The notes below the pieces were generated by a model that worked only from the letters and a program-made list of their open reading frames with translations, did no database searches and was not told the origin of the DNA. DNA of 48,260 bases from a virus. Where the stretch lies: IMG/VR virus record IMGVR_UViG_3300042314_001732, positions 1 to 48,260 of that record. One strand, 5' to 3'. Positions 32,324-39,554 of the stretch are shown in pieces (positions within the stretch are counted from its first letter, which is position 1; each line of letters starts with the position of its first letter). The translations under genes and the position numbers were made by a program.

Positions 32324-32613
32324 CGGACGGCTCCAAAGAGGTCAAGCTGGCCCGGCAGGGCGACAGCGGGTTGTGGGGTGGGGTCTTCGTCTTCGTCTTC
32401 GTCCGGCTCCGGCTCTGCGGTCGGCGCTGGGGCGGACAGGCGCCACGGGTCAGCGGCCGGCAGCCACGCCTCGGCTGCGGCGAGGGCCTCGGCCTCGGTG
32501 GCCCAGCGGCCGGGCAGCATCGCCCACCCGTCCGGGTCGGAGCGGTGCGCCGAGGCCCGCCACAGCCCGCCGCCGGGCGCCGAGACGACGATCGTCCAGG
32601 CGCCGCGGGTCAC
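32320..32613 (-). CDS. Protein with C-terminal clamp-binding motif QLDLF, 97 aa
   Basis: A WTIVVSAPGGGLWRASAHRS N-terminus, a helix with EAEALAAAEAWLPA, an acidic repeat (DEDEDEDPT, 71-79) and then GQLDLFG (Q89-F93), the canonical bacterial beta-clamp-binding pentapeptide QLxLF close to the end. The flexible acidic linker plus terminal motif suits tethering to a sliding clamp. The phage encodes its own clamp. The partner is inferred. Confidence 0.65.
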   Translation of the reverse strand: MTRGAWTIVVSAPGGGLWRASAHRSDPDGWAMLPGRWATEAEALAAAEAWLPAADPWRLSAPAPTAEPEPDEDEDEDPTPQPAVALPGQLDLFGAVR

Positions 32614-33251
32614 TCGGCGATCCGGCGGACATACAGCATGTAGCTGGGCAGGGCGACCACGTCGTCGCGATCGTCGAGCAGGACGGTCATCTCGGCCCGG
32701 TAGCCCGCGGGCAGAATGACGGTGGCGGTCGCGCCCTGGGCCCAGGCGGGCACGTCGAGCGCGGTCATCACGCCGCGCTCATAGTCGGTCGGCGGGACGT
32801 GCCCGATCGTGATCCGCTCGCCGACGCTGTAGTTGACCTTCGCCTCGCCGCGATACCAGAGGCCGGTGGTGATCGCCCGCTGGTAGGCAGCGAGGCCGCG
32901 GCGCTGCTCGGCGGTGAGGCCGTCACCCGGCTCGGCTTCGATCCGCTCGGCGAGGCTGGCGGCGCTGTCAATGAGGCCGGCGGCGTCGTTCTCGGCGTCG
33001 GCGTCGTTGAGCTGGCTGCACAGCAGGCTCGCCAAGCGGTCGCCCTCATCGGTCGCCGGGAAGACGATGTAGCCGTAGCGGTCGGAGGTGTGCCAGACAA
33101 CCGCCGGGGCGCGGTCGCCCAGGACGGCGGTTGCGGTGGCGCCGTTGATCGGGGTCATGTCGCGGTCGGCGATGACAAGCTGGCCGGTGCCTGCGTTGTC
33201 CAGGCAGACGGTGAAGCGGTCAAGGGACAGGGGGTTCGGTGCGGTGGTCAT
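32610..33251 (-). CDS. Hypothetical protein, 213 aa
   Basis: Mostly beta in the first 70 residues (FTVCLDNAGTGQLVIADRDM), helical in the middle (LASLLCSQLNDADAENDAAG), beta again at the end. GAGGAG lies before the start. Not recognised; abundant acidic residues. Confidence 0.6.
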   Translation of the reverse strand: MTTAPNPLSLDRFTVCLDNAGTGQLVIADRDMTPINGATATAVLGDRAPAVVWHTSDRYGYIVFPATDEGDRLASLLCSQLNDADAENDAAGLIDSAASLAERIEAEPGDGLTAEQRRGLAAYQRAITTGLWYRGEAKVNYSVGERITIGHVPPTDYERGVMTALDVPAWAQGATATVILPAGYRAEMTVLLDDRDDVVALPSYMLYVRRIAE

Positions 33252-33253
33252 GT

Positions 33254-33427
33254 CTACTCCTCGCCTTCGTCGGCGCTGTCTTCGGTGGTGTCGCTGCCTT
33301 CGTCTTCGTAGCTCGCGGGCGTTCCGTACTCATCGCAGAGCGGCCGGCGGGCTCGGGCCCTGCTCTGGCGCGCGGTCCACCACGCGGGCGGGCCGTCGTA
33401 GCCGTTGGTGTCATCGTCCCAGGGCAT
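33254..33427 (-). CDS. Acidic 57-aa protein
   Basis: Begins MPWDDDTNGYDGPPAWW and ends in an acidic run (YEDEGSDTTEDSADEGEE). GGAGACACG precedes the ATG, and its last codons provide GAGGAG for the next gene. Such strongly acidic small proteins can be inhibitors or DNA mimics, but nothing proves that here. Confidence 0.6.
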   Translation of the reverse strand: MPWDDDTNGYDGPPAWWTARQSRARARRPLCDEYGTPASYEDEGSDTTEDSADEGEE

Positions 33428-33475
33428 CGTGTCTCCGTGCCGCTCGGGGCGGCGGTAGGTGTGTCAGTAGCCGGG

Positions 33476-33667
33476 CTACGCGAGGCAGCGGAACATCTCG
33501 TTCTCGGGCAGGTAGGGGCCGGCATCGGCGCCCGCGCAGCGCACGAAGCGCACCAGACCAGCAGCCTCAGCGGCGAACAGGTCGGTCTCCAGGCCGGCGG
33601 CGCGGGCCTGGGCGCGGCTGAACACATCGAAGGCAAAGCGGGCGATAAGGCGATCGTGGCTGGTCAT
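33476..33667 (-). CDS. Hypothetical protein, 63 aa
   Basis: Starts MTSHDRLIARFAFDVFSRAQ with GGAGCAGACC upstream; first gene after the promoter at 33720-33748. Helical, single domain, ends NEMFRCLA. Unknown. Confidence 0.6.
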   Translation of the reverse strand: MTSHDRLIARFAFDVFSRAQARAAGLETDLFAAEAAGLVRFVRCAGADAGPYLPENEMFRCLA

Positions 33668-33719
33668 GGTCTGCTCCGGTCGGGCTGGGCGCTCCGTGCG
33701 CTGCGCTCCCGACACACTC

Positions 33720-33748
33720 AGCCTATCGGCTCCTGCTCACCCGGTCAA
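33720..33748 (-). promoter_or_regulatory. Minus-strand promoter (TTGACC-17-TAGGCT)
   Basis: TTGACC (33748-33743), 17 bp, TAGGCT (33725-33720). Upstream on the minus strand lies GATTGTTTGCATCGGCTA and a CTTTCTTCGG tract shared with the other copies. Confidence 0.85.
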
Positions 33749-33793
33749 TAGCCGATGCAAACAATCACCGAAGAAAGGTGAGAAGCCCGACCG

Positions 33794-34504
33794 TTACGCC
33801 GTCTTCGCCGCAGCCCACAGCGCGATCCCCAGGGCCTCGCCGAGATCGACGGGCAGGTCGGCGCCGTCGCTGTCAGCGGGCAGGCCGTGGGCAGCGAGCA
33901 GGTCCGCGGGCCAGCCGCCGGCGAGCTGGGCACCCATCGCCCGCGGGCAGGGCTTCACGTCGCCGTGCGCCGCTTTCTTGCGCCGCTGGGATGCGAGTGG
34001 GGCGGCGACGGCGCGCCATTCGGATGGGGCAGGGCGGCCGACGTGGGCGGCGACGTCGATGATGGGGCCGGCGATCAGGCCAGCGAGCCACGCCACCCCG
34101 AGGCCAGCGGCGGCGAAGCGCCCGGAATACTGGCGCTCGACTGCGGCATGGATCGGCATGGTAGGCAGGGCGACACCCGCCGCTTCGGTGGCCTCGCGGG
34201 CCAGCGCGTCGCCGATGGCGTGGAGGCTGAGGGCAGCGCGCATCGGCGAGGGCCACCACGTCGGGGCGTAGACTGTGCCGCTCCTGCGGGTGCGCTCGGC
34301 CCACGTCACAGCGGCGATCAGGGCGGGCGGGCCGGACATGCCGCAGCGCAGGATCACGGCGGCCCCAACGGCTCCGGGGTCGATCCCGATGACGATCCGG
34401 GGCGTCGACCCGAAGGCCAGCGGGAGGGGCGCTTGGGGCTCGGGGGGCGGCTTGCGGGGCTTTGGGGCGCGCTTGGGGCGCGGGGCTTTGGCGGGCGTGG
34501 TCAT
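33794..34504 (-). CDS. RuvC-like Holliday junction resolvase
   Basis: 236 aa. Crossover junction nuclease of the RNase H fold: GIDPG (D42) preceded by IVI, AAVERQ (E123), and the terminal SDGADLPVDLGEALGIALWA with acidic D220/E223, the usual order of RuvC acids. The first 30 residues are Lys/Pro-rich. It likely resolves branched DNA before packaging. It overlaps the methyltransferase gene by ATGA. Confidence 0.8.
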   Translation of the reverse strand: MTTPAKAPRPKRAPKPRKPPPEPQAPLPLAFGSTPRIVIGIDPGAVGAAVILRCGMSGPPALIAAVTWAERTRRSGTVYAPTWWPSPMRAALSLHAIGDALAREATEAAGVALPTMPIHAAVERQYSGRFAAAGLGVAWLAGLIAGPIIDVAAHVGRPAPSEWRAVAAPLASQRRKKAAHGDVKPCPRAMGAQLAGGWPADLLAAHGLPADSDGADLPVDLGEALGIALWAAAKTA

Positions 34505-36399
34505 CCAAACAACCCCTGCTGAACGCTCGGCACCCAAGCGGGCGCCCGGTTCAAGGTCAGCCATTCGGCTTGCTGTTTGCTGAAAGTGCGCTTCTGCCCC
34601 ACCCTTTCGCCGTCGATGCGGACGGCGTGCCAGCCCTCGGCGACAAGCTCCGGGATGGGCTCGGCCTCGCTGATGCACACCGTCGCCCCAGCCGCAGCCC
34701 ACCGCCGGGCCAGCGCGACCACGTCGGCGCGGGGCAGGTCCGAGGCGTAGCCGGTGGTTTTTCTGCCCGGAATGATGAGATGTGTGTTAGTATCGAGACG
34801 CACCCTCAACCGGAGTAAACAATGCCGTTCCAAGTCCCGTGCCAGATCTGCGGCACCACCCTCTCCCGCCCGTGGAACCCGACGTGCGGAAAGCGCGCAA
34901 CTTGCCCAGGCGTCTGCCTCAGCGAACTGCGCCGCCGCACCGGGCTGCGCTTGGCAGCGGAGGGCAAACTGCCTGAGATCACCGCCGAGATCCAAGCCAA
35001 GGCGGCCATCGGGCGCACCGGGAAGGGCAAGGGCTGGCTCCAGAACGGGTATCGGCAGGTGATGCACAATGGACGGCGCATCATGGAGCACCGCCTTGTC
35101 ATGGAGCTTCACCTTGGCCGCGAACTGACTCCAGACGAGGTCGTCCACCACATCAATCACGACCCGCTCGACAACCGTATCGAGAACCTCCACTTGTACC
35201 CCAGCCGCGCGGAGCACTTCAAAGACGGCCACCCTGAGATGACCGACCGGCTCCCGAAGGTGATTGAGGCCAACTGCGCTGAGTGCGGCGTCACCTTCCT
35301 CACGCCCGCAAGCGTCAAGCGGCAGCCGCTCTGCCGCACACATCGGCGGTATCATCGGCGCTACGTCTGAATACGGGGGATCGATGAACACCACCGTGCC
35401 GGGCGGCAAAGCGGGGCCGGGGTCCACCGCCCGCGCGTCCACCTCCACCGCCGCGGGCAGGTCGCCCACCACGCCGTCGAGGCCCTCGGCCGTGCGCTCC
35501 GGCGCCGAGCAGAAGGCCGACCCGCCGAACGTGGCCCCGCCGTCGCCCGTGTTGATCCACCGCTGCTCGGCCTCCGACCATGCCGTGTGGATCAGCCGGT
35601 TGGAGGCGACGATCTGGCACCACCGCGCCACCTCGCGCGGGTCCACGTCGCGGGCATCGGGCGTGATGGCGGCGGGGAGGGTGGGCAGCACCGACAGGGC
35701 GGGGCCGAGCACGTCGGGGTGGCCCGCTTGCCGCAGCACACTGACGGTGACGCCGTCTTGTTTGAAGGGCCGCTCCCATCCACCGAAGCCGGCTTCGGGG
35801 CCTTTGCCGTTCACTCCGACCCCGTGAAGGTGCGCCCACCGCGCCACCTCGCGCGGGTCCACGTCGCGGGCGTCGGGGCACACCGTGGCGGGCACGTCGA
35901 GCCCAGCCTTGGCGGTCGCGGTCGCGGTCGCGGTCGCGGTCGCGGTCGTGTCCTGCCTCCGGTCGCCGGGCAACACCGGCCCGCCCGATGGCCAGTCGCC
36001 TTGGCGGTAGTGCCAGCCCCAGATCGCCAGCCACCGCGCCACCTCACCCGCCTCCGCGCCCCCGTCCGGCAACCGCGGCGGCCCCTCCGCGCGCAGCCGC
36101 TCCCACAGCGCCCGCGGGTCTTCAGCGGCCCACGACCGGATGATGGCGGCGGCCTCGCGGGCCAGCCCGGCGTCGCGGTAGGCTTCGAGCAGGAGCCGCA
36201 CGCCGGGGTCGGGCTCGCACCACAGATAGGCGGCGGCGCGCTGGCCGGGGATGAGGCCGAGGACGCGCAGGATGACGTTGGCGTAGCCCGTTTTCGCGCC
36301 AAGCCGGGACACCGGGGGCTTGGCTCCGTCGCGGTGGAGGCGAAGGGACAGGGCGGCGGTGCCGGCGCAGAGTTCGACCATGAGGGGGATGGGGTTCAC
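34501..36399 (-). CDS. D12-class (Dam-like) adenine methyltransferase, interrupted
   Basis: Frame of 632 codons from a GTG (36399; ATG at 36381 also possible), with GGAGGGGG upstream. Motif I is VELCAGTAALSLRL (8-21); DPPY motif IV is at residues 340-343 (35382-35371). The expected next part, TTGYASDLPRADVVALARRW, begins only at residue 548 (34758). The roughly 203 residues between are the antisense of the HNH gene at 34822-35370, yet the frame stays open. C-terminus is QQGLFG, a possible clamp-binding end. Two modules PDARDVDPREVARW come from a 36-bp duplication, and (Thr-Ala)n from a hexamer repeat. Whether the enzyme is functional, or needs removal of the insert, is unknown. Confidence 0.8.
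   Translation of the reverse strand: MNPIPLMVELCAGTAALSLRLHRDGAKPPVSRLGAKTGYANVILRVLGLIPGQRAAAYLWCEPDPGVRLLLEAYRDAGLAREAAAIIRSWAAEDPRALWERLRAEGPPRLPDGGAEAGEVARWLAIWGWHYRQGDWPSGGPVLPGDRRQDTTATATATATATAKAGLDVPATVCPDARDVDPREVARWAHLHGVGVNGKGPEAGFGGWERPFKQDGVTVSVLRQAGHPDVLGPALSVLPTLPAAITPDARDVDPREVARWCQIVASNRLIHTAWSEAEQRWINTGDGGATFGGSAFCSAPERTAEGLDGVVGDLPAAVEVDARAVDPGPALPPGTVVFIDPPYSDVAPMIPPMCAAERLPLDACGREEGDAALSAVGLNHLREPVGHLRVAVFEVLRAAGVQVEVLDTVVERVVIDVVDDLVWSQFAAKVKLHDKAVLHDAPSIVHHLPIPVLEPALALPGAPDGRLGLDLGGDLRQFALRCQAQPGAAAQFAEADAWASCALSARRVPRAGEGGAADLARDLERHCLLRLRVRLDTNTHLIIPGRKTTGYASDLPRADVVALARRWAAAGATVCISEAEPIPELVAEGWHAVRIDGERVGQKRTFSKQQAEWLTLNRAPAWVPSVQQGLFG
34822..35370 (+). CDS. HNH homing-type endonuclease inserted in methyltransferase
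   Basis: 182 aa on the opposite strand to the host gene. It has two Cys-pair segments (CQICGTTL near the start, CAECGVTF near the end) around an HNH_3-like core: NGYRQVMHNGRRIMEHRLVM, then LTPDEVVHHINHDPLDNRI and ENLHLYP. The His-His and Asn-His pairs give the nuclease active site. CGGAG precedes the ATG, and a T-rich, less GC-rich stretch (34755-34800) precedes it. The TGA (35368-35370) abuts the DPPY codons of the methyltransferase, which marks the right insertion edge. Confidence 0.9.
   Translation: MPFQVPCQICGTTLSRPWNPTCGKRATCPGVCLSELRRRTGLRLAAEGKLPEITAEIQAKAAIGRTGKGKGWLQNGYRQVMHNGRRIMEHRLVMELHLGRELTPDEVVHHINHDPLDNRIENLHLYPSRAEHFKDGHPEMTDRLPKVIEANCAECGVTFLTPASVKRQPLCRTHRRYHRRYV
35620..35655. 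repeat. 36-bp direct repeat within methyltransferase, copy 1
   Basis: Same 36 bases at 35836-35871; both encode the PDARDVDPREVARW module core. Suggests module duplication in the target-recognition region. Confidence 0.85.
35836..35871. repeat. 36-bp direct repeat within methyltransferase, copy 2
   Basis: Exact copy of 35620-35655, followed after one mismatch by further similarity. Confidence 0.85.
35912..35947. repeat. Hexamer tandem repeat (GCGGTC)6 in methyltransferase
   Basis: Six exact GCGGTC units, encoding an alternating Thr-Ala run. The unit is a multiple of three, so slippage would alter length without breaking the frame. Confidence 0.9.
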
Positions 36400-36767
36400 G
36401 CCCCCTCCAGATGCGCGTCAATCACCGCCCGCGCCACGGCCGACAGCGTCCACCCCTGGGCGGCGACCGCCGCCAAGATGCCCTCAGCCACGTCGATCCA
36501 AGCCGGGCCGTTCAGCGTCACGACCGCCGGCAGACCTTCGCGCGCCATGCCCCGGACGGCCAGCGGCATCGGCGCGCGCGGGTGCCGGGGGCGCGGGCAG
36601 GAGAGGCCGCCTGAGGGGCTACGCGGCCACAGGGCGAGCAGGGCGCCGCCTCGGCTACATCCATCGGCCTCGGCGCGGGCAGCCAGCCACGCGGCACGCT
36701 CGGCGCCCAGGTGGATGGTGGACTGCTGGGCGCGGGGGAGGCTGCGGGTTCGGGTGCGGGTGGTCAT
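36396..36767 (-). CDS. Hypothetical protein, 123 aa
   Basis: ATG overlaps the upstream stop (ATGA) and the stop overlaps the methyltransferase GTG (GTGA). Basic N-terminus, then HLGAERAAWLAARAEADGCS, Pro/Arg-rich centre, and a helix-turn-helix-like end (WTLSAVARAVIDAHLEG). Possibly DNA binding; not recognised. Confidence 0.6.
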   Translation of the reverse strand: MTTRTRTRSLPRAQQSTIHLGAERAAWLAARAEADGCSRGGALLALWPRSPSGGLSCPRPRHPRAPMPLAVRGMAREGLPAVVTLNGPAWIDVAEGILAAVAAQGWTLSAVARAVIDAHLEGA

Positions 36768-37072
36768 GGGGCGTCCGGTAGGGGCATCAAGCGCGACAGG
36801 TCGGCATACAGGGCGGCCTCGCGCTCGGGGTCGGTTTGACCCTCCGTGATCGCGGCGCTCAAGACCTCGTGCACCAAGTCGTGATCGTCTTGCCACAGCA
36901 CGGGATCGGGCCTGTCCAGACCCATCGTGCGGCGGCGGGCTGCTACGCCTTCGGTCGTCGCGCCGATCAGCGCGGCGCAGACGTCATCGGGTGCCCGGCC
37001 GATCAGGGCGGCGGCCGGGTGCGTGGCGATGCGGGCGTAGGGCTTGACGGTCTTGGGCGTGGCGTCGGTCAT
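36764..37072 (-). CDS. Hypothetical protein, 102 aa
   Basis: Follows the promoter at 37094-37122 closely. Helical, acidic C-terminal half (TEGQTDPEREAALYADLSRL). Unknown. Confidence 0.6.
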   Translation of the reverse strand: MTDATPKTVKPYARIATHPAAALIGRAPDDVCAALIGATTEGVAARRRTMGLDRPDPVLWQDDHDLVHEVLSAAITEGQTDPEREAALYADLSRLMPLPDAP

Positions 37073-37093
37073 AGGGGGCTTCCTCGGGCTGTC

Positions 37094-37122
37094 AGCCTAC
37101 CCTATTGACCGTGCCGGCGCAA
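37094..37122 (-). promoter_or_regulatory. Minus-strand promoter (TTGCGC-17-TAGGCT)
   Basis: TTGCGC (37122-37117), 17 bp, TAGGCT (37099-37094), about 22 bp before the 102-aa gene. Shares GCTATTG before the -35 but lacks the longer upstream element of the other copies. Confidence 0.7.
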
Positions 37123-37145
37123 TAGCTGGCGCGAAGGGGCGCAGG

Positions 37146-37379
37146 TCAGCGGGCGGCATCCTCGGCGTCCAGCGCCTCCATCCAGAGTCGCACGGCGGTC
37201 TTCAGCGACTCGCCGGGATGGCACACGATGTCGATCCCGTTGAGGTCGTAGAGCATGATCTGATCGGAGTCATCGGCGGCGCGCTGTATGGGGATGACGA
37301 TCTCGTCAAGGCAGTAACTGTCCCACTGGGGCTGCTTAGCGATGCGGGTGCGGGTGCGGGGTTTTGGCTTCGTGGTCAT
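37146..37379 (-). CDS. Hypothetical protein, 77 aa
   Basis: GGAGCCGACC before the ATG, as in several minus genes. Basic first 15 residues, then acidic beta segments (IMLYDLNGIDIVCHPG) and a helix. Unknown. Confidence 0.6.
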   Translation of the reverse strand: MTTKPKPRTRTRIAKQPQWDSYCLDEIVIPIQRAADDSDQIMLYDLNGIDIVCHPGESLKTAVRLWMEALDAEDAAR

Positions 37380-37411
37380 GGTCGGCTCCGTTGATGTCTG
37401 GGGCGAAGGGT

Positions 37412-37437
37412 GCGCGCCGGAGGCCCGGTCGGCGCGC
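37412..37437. repeat. GC-rich hairpin, repeated at 39497-39520
   Basis: GCGCGCCG (37412-37419) pairs with CGGCGCGC (37430-37437). The 23-mer core 37414-37436 is identical to 39498-39520, and both lie in the leader of a gene starting with the same GGAGCCGACC-ATG. Either an attenuator-like leader structure or a processed terminator. Confidence 0.7.
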
Positions 37438-37464
37438 AGGGGGAGGGCTACGGGCGCCCGGTGG

Positions 37465-37527
37465 CTATTGCCAGCCGCCGTTGCACAAGTCGCGAAGGGC
37501 GCGCAGCAGGTCGTTGACGTCGATCAT
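37465..37527 (-). CDS. Possible 20-aa peptide
   Basis: MIDVNDLLRALRDLCNGGWQ with CAGGAGCCCCC at ideal spacing before the ATG. An amphipathic helix with one Cys. Good ribosome site and codon pattern make it more than chance, but a peptide this short needs proteomics or conservation to accept. The rest of the 37380-37596 gap holds the hairpin repeat and no other gene. Confidence 0.4.
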   Translation of the reverse strand: MIDVNDLLRALRDLCNGGWQ

Positions 37528-37596
37528 GGGGGCTCCTGGGGGCGCGCCGATCCCGGTCAGTGCGCGTGGTGGATGAGGCGCCGGGACGCCAGGGGG

Positions 37597-37941
37597 TCAG
37601 GCGAAGACGGTGCAGGCTTTGGTGTAGAGCCCGCTCAGCCCGCGGGCGGCATGTCGAGCGGCATCACGGAACTCCACATCGCAGACCTCAGCGGCCTTGC
37701 GGCGCTCGCGCTCATAGGTCTCGTCTTCGGCGTTGGCCAAAGCGCAGAGGGCGCACCGGATCGCCGCAGCAGTGTCCGGGGTGATCGCGATCGTGCTCGA
37801 CTTAGGGTCATAAGCGGACACCAAAACCTTGAGGTCGGCGTCGTCTTCGTCGATGGAAGGCATATCGCACTCGGCGTAAAAGTCCCAGTACGCGCGGACG
37901 GTTGACTCTGCGTAGCCGCCGATCTTGAGCTTCTTGGTCAT
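37597..37941 (-). CDS. Hypothetical protein, 114 aa
   Basis: ATG 37941 lies within a leader identical to that of the gene at 39938; GGGAG lies upstream. First gene after the promoter at 37987. Acidic, with IAITPDTAAAIRCALCALAN in the middle and a helical charged C-terminus. Unknown. Confidence 0.65.
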   Translation of the reverse strand: MTKKLKIGGYAESTVRAYWDFYAECDMPSIDEDDADLKVLVSAYDPKSSTIAITPDTAAAIRCALCALANAEDETYERERRKAAEVCDVEFRDAARHAARGLSGLYTKACTVFA

Positions 37942-37975
37942 GGTCGGTGTCTCCCGGAGGGCTTGGTTCGGCGCC
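37936..37975. repeat. 40-bp leader repeat, copy 1 (copy 2 at 39933-39972)
   Basis: Identical 40 bases cover the start codon, ribosome site and most of the untranslated leader of two genes, right downstream of two near-identical promoters. The two transcription units arose by duplication or are held alike by a common regulator. Confidence 0.85.
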
Positions 37976-37986
37976 CACACACACAG

Positions 37987-38015
37987 ACTCTATCGGCTCG
38001 CTCGTGTGAGGTCAA
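37987..38015 (-). promoter_or_regulatory. Minus-strand promoter (TTGACC-17-TAGAGT)
   Basis: TTGACC (38015-38010), 17 bp, TAGAGT (37992-37987). Upstream on the minus strand is GGTATTGTTTGCGACGGCTA, identical to the copy at 39985-40013. Confidence 0.9.
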
Positions 38016-38043
38016 TAGCCGTCGCAAACAATACCGACAGAAA

Positions 38044-38076
38044 GTCGAGAGCGCCGACGGGGTGCGCGCTCTCGAC
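38044..38076 (-). terminator. Hairpin terminator after RecT-like gene
   Basis: GTCGAGAGCGC (38044-38054) pairs with GCGCTCTCGAC (38066-38076); on the minus strand it is followed by TTTCTG. It lies 14 bp past the stop of the RecT-like gene and before the next promoter. Confidence 0.75.
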
Positions 38077-38089
38077 TCATGCGCTGGGG

Positions 38090-39214
38090 TCAGGCGTTGT
38101 GGGCGGCGGCTTCGTCGGCGCGGGCAAGGGCGGCGGCGCGCTGAATCAGACGGCCCCACACCGGGGGCGAGCGCAGGGCGCCGTTGTGGTGCGGCTTCCC
38201 GGCGGCGCGCAGGGCTTCGATCGCCACGTCGATCGCCTGCTCGGCGTGGTCGCGGCTGCACTCGGCGTCGGCGGCGAGGTCGCCCGCCACGTCATCGGCG
38301 ATCGTCGGGCCGGGCTCGGCGTCGGGATCGGTAGCGGCGCAGGCGTCGAGGCGGACCTCGATCGGGCCGTCGGGTGCAGGCTCCGGGGTGGGCTCGGGCT
38401 CGGCGTCGTCGTCGGCCTGCGTCGGCGGGGCGGGCATGGGCTGGGGCGGGGCCTCGGCGATCTGGCGCGGGGTGATGGCCTCGATCGCGAGGGGGCGCGC
38501 CGGGGCGGGATGGGCGGCGCAGGCGGCGAGGATCGCGGGGATCAAGGACGCTTGCGGGATGGCTCCGCGGGTGATGGCGATGGCGACGGCTTTGGTCAGC
38601 GCCATTCCGATCGCGTCGGTGTCCCACGCGCTCTTGGCGCCTGCCTTGCTCTTGCGCTCGGCGAGGTCCGCGCGGGCGATCCACAAGGACCGGCGGGCGC
38701 CGGTGTGCAGGTCGTCGACGTGCAGCACTACGCCGCGGAGGTCGCCCCAGGCGGAGGGCCGGGCGTCGGGGTCGAGGGTGAGGCTGGACACGTCGCCGGA
38801 GTCGTCGAGGGTGAGCTGGTCGGCCTTGCCCACGGTGACGGTGCGGACGTCGCAACCGGCGGCGCGGGCCATCGCCAGACGGCCGCGCGGCGAGGGGCGG
38901 CCGGTCGGGGCGAGGCCGCCCTTGGCCTTGAACAGGTACGCGGTGGCGGACGGATCGCCGATCCCGCCGGGGATCAGGCCGTCGCGGGCGATCGAGTAGA
39001 GCGCCTGGGCGATCTGCTCGGATGGGGCGCCGGTCCAATCGGTCAGATCGGGGCGGGTGCCGGTCTGCGCGGCGACGGCGAGCCCGGTGACGGCGGCTGA
39101 GAAGGCGAGCGCGTAGCCGGCGATCGGGGCGGGGGCGTCGGTGCTGCGGCCGGGGTGACCGCAGGCGCGGAGGGCGGCGATGCCGGCGAGGGCAGAGATT
39201 TGGGGGAGGTCCAT
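38090..39214 (-). CDS. RecT-like single-strand annealing protein
   Basis: 374 aa. Resembles RecT-family recombinases: a GLAPTGRPSPRGRLAM segment, DDSGDVSSLTLDPDARPS, then GVVLHVDDLHTGARRSLWI, KSKAGAKSAWDTDAIGMALT and KAVAIAI, the order typical of RecT cores. The C-terminal 110 residues are acidic and Pro-rich, then helical. It lies in the same arm as the YqaJ exonuclease, the usual RecT partner. Start at ATG 39214 has only a weak ribosome site; longer frames upstream lack coding character. Confidence 0.7.
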   Translation of the reverse strand: MDLPQISALAGIAALRACGHPGRSTDAPAPIAGYALAFSAAVTGLAVAAQTGTRPDLTDWTGAPSEQIAQALYSIARDGLIPGGIGDPSATAYLFKAKGGLAPTGRPSPRGRLAMARAAGCDVRTVTVGKADQLTLDDSGDVSSLTLDPDARPSAWGDLRGVVLHVDDLHTGARRSLWIARADLAERKSKAGAKSAWDTDAIGMALTKAVAIAITRGAIPQASLIPAILAACAAHPAPARPLAIEAITPRQIAEAPPQPMPAPPTQADDDAEPEPTPEPAPDGPIEVRLDACAATDPDAEPGPTIADDVAGDLAADAECSRDHAEQAIDVAIEALRAAGKPHHNGALRSPPVWGRLIQRAAALARADEAAAHNA

Positions 39215-39248
39215 CGTGATGATCCGGTGTGTTTGGTTTGGTGAGGGG

Positions 39249-39470
39249 TCAGCGACGGGAGACGAAGTCTTCTGTGGGATCGCGGTCGGCCGTCTGCTCG
39301 ATCCAGTCGGCCAACTGCCGAAGCTGCGCGGCGATGATCCGGGCCGGCTTGCGGTGGCAGTCGATGTCCGTGGCGATGGCTCGCGCCTGAATGGTGCGGT
39401 ATCGGCGGATCGTGCGGAACTGGTCAAGCGCCTCGGCGCGCGCCTCGGCGGTGGCCGGCTCGGTGGTCAT
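39249..39470 (-). CDS. Hypothetical helical protein, 73 aa
   Basis: GGAGCCGACC before ATG. Charged helix with EALDQFRTIRRYRTIQAR and ARIIAAQLRQLADWIEQTAD. Located between the zinc-ribbon gene and RecT; could be a recombination accessory. Unknown. Confidence 0.6.
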   Translation of the reverse strand: MTTEPATAEARAEALDQFRTIRRYRTIQARAIATDIDCHRKPARIIAAQLRQLADWIEQTADRDPTEDFVSRR

Positions 39471-39496
39471 GGTCGGCTCCGTTGGGGCGAAGGGGT

Positions 39497-39520
39497 CGCG
39501 CCGGAGGCCCGGTCGGCGCG
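39497..39520. repeat. GC-rich hairpin, copy 2
   Basis: CGCGCCG (39497-39503) pairs with CGGCGCG (39514-39520); core identical to 37414-37436. The leader after it continues to resemble the copy at 37380-37411. Confidence 0.7.
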
Positions 39521-39554
39521 GGGGATGGATGGGGCGCCGGGCTGCCCCGGCGGG

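Noticed and set aside
35587-36849. Plus-strand frame of 420 codons opposite the methyltransferase
   Set aside because: Shadow frame; the (GCGGTC)n repeat and DPPY-bearing gene on the other strand explain it.
37925-39100. Plus-strand frame of 391 codons opposite the RecT-like gene
   Set aside because: Gly/Val/Arg-rich antisense frame; the minus strand has promoter, ribosome sites and RecT-like motifs.
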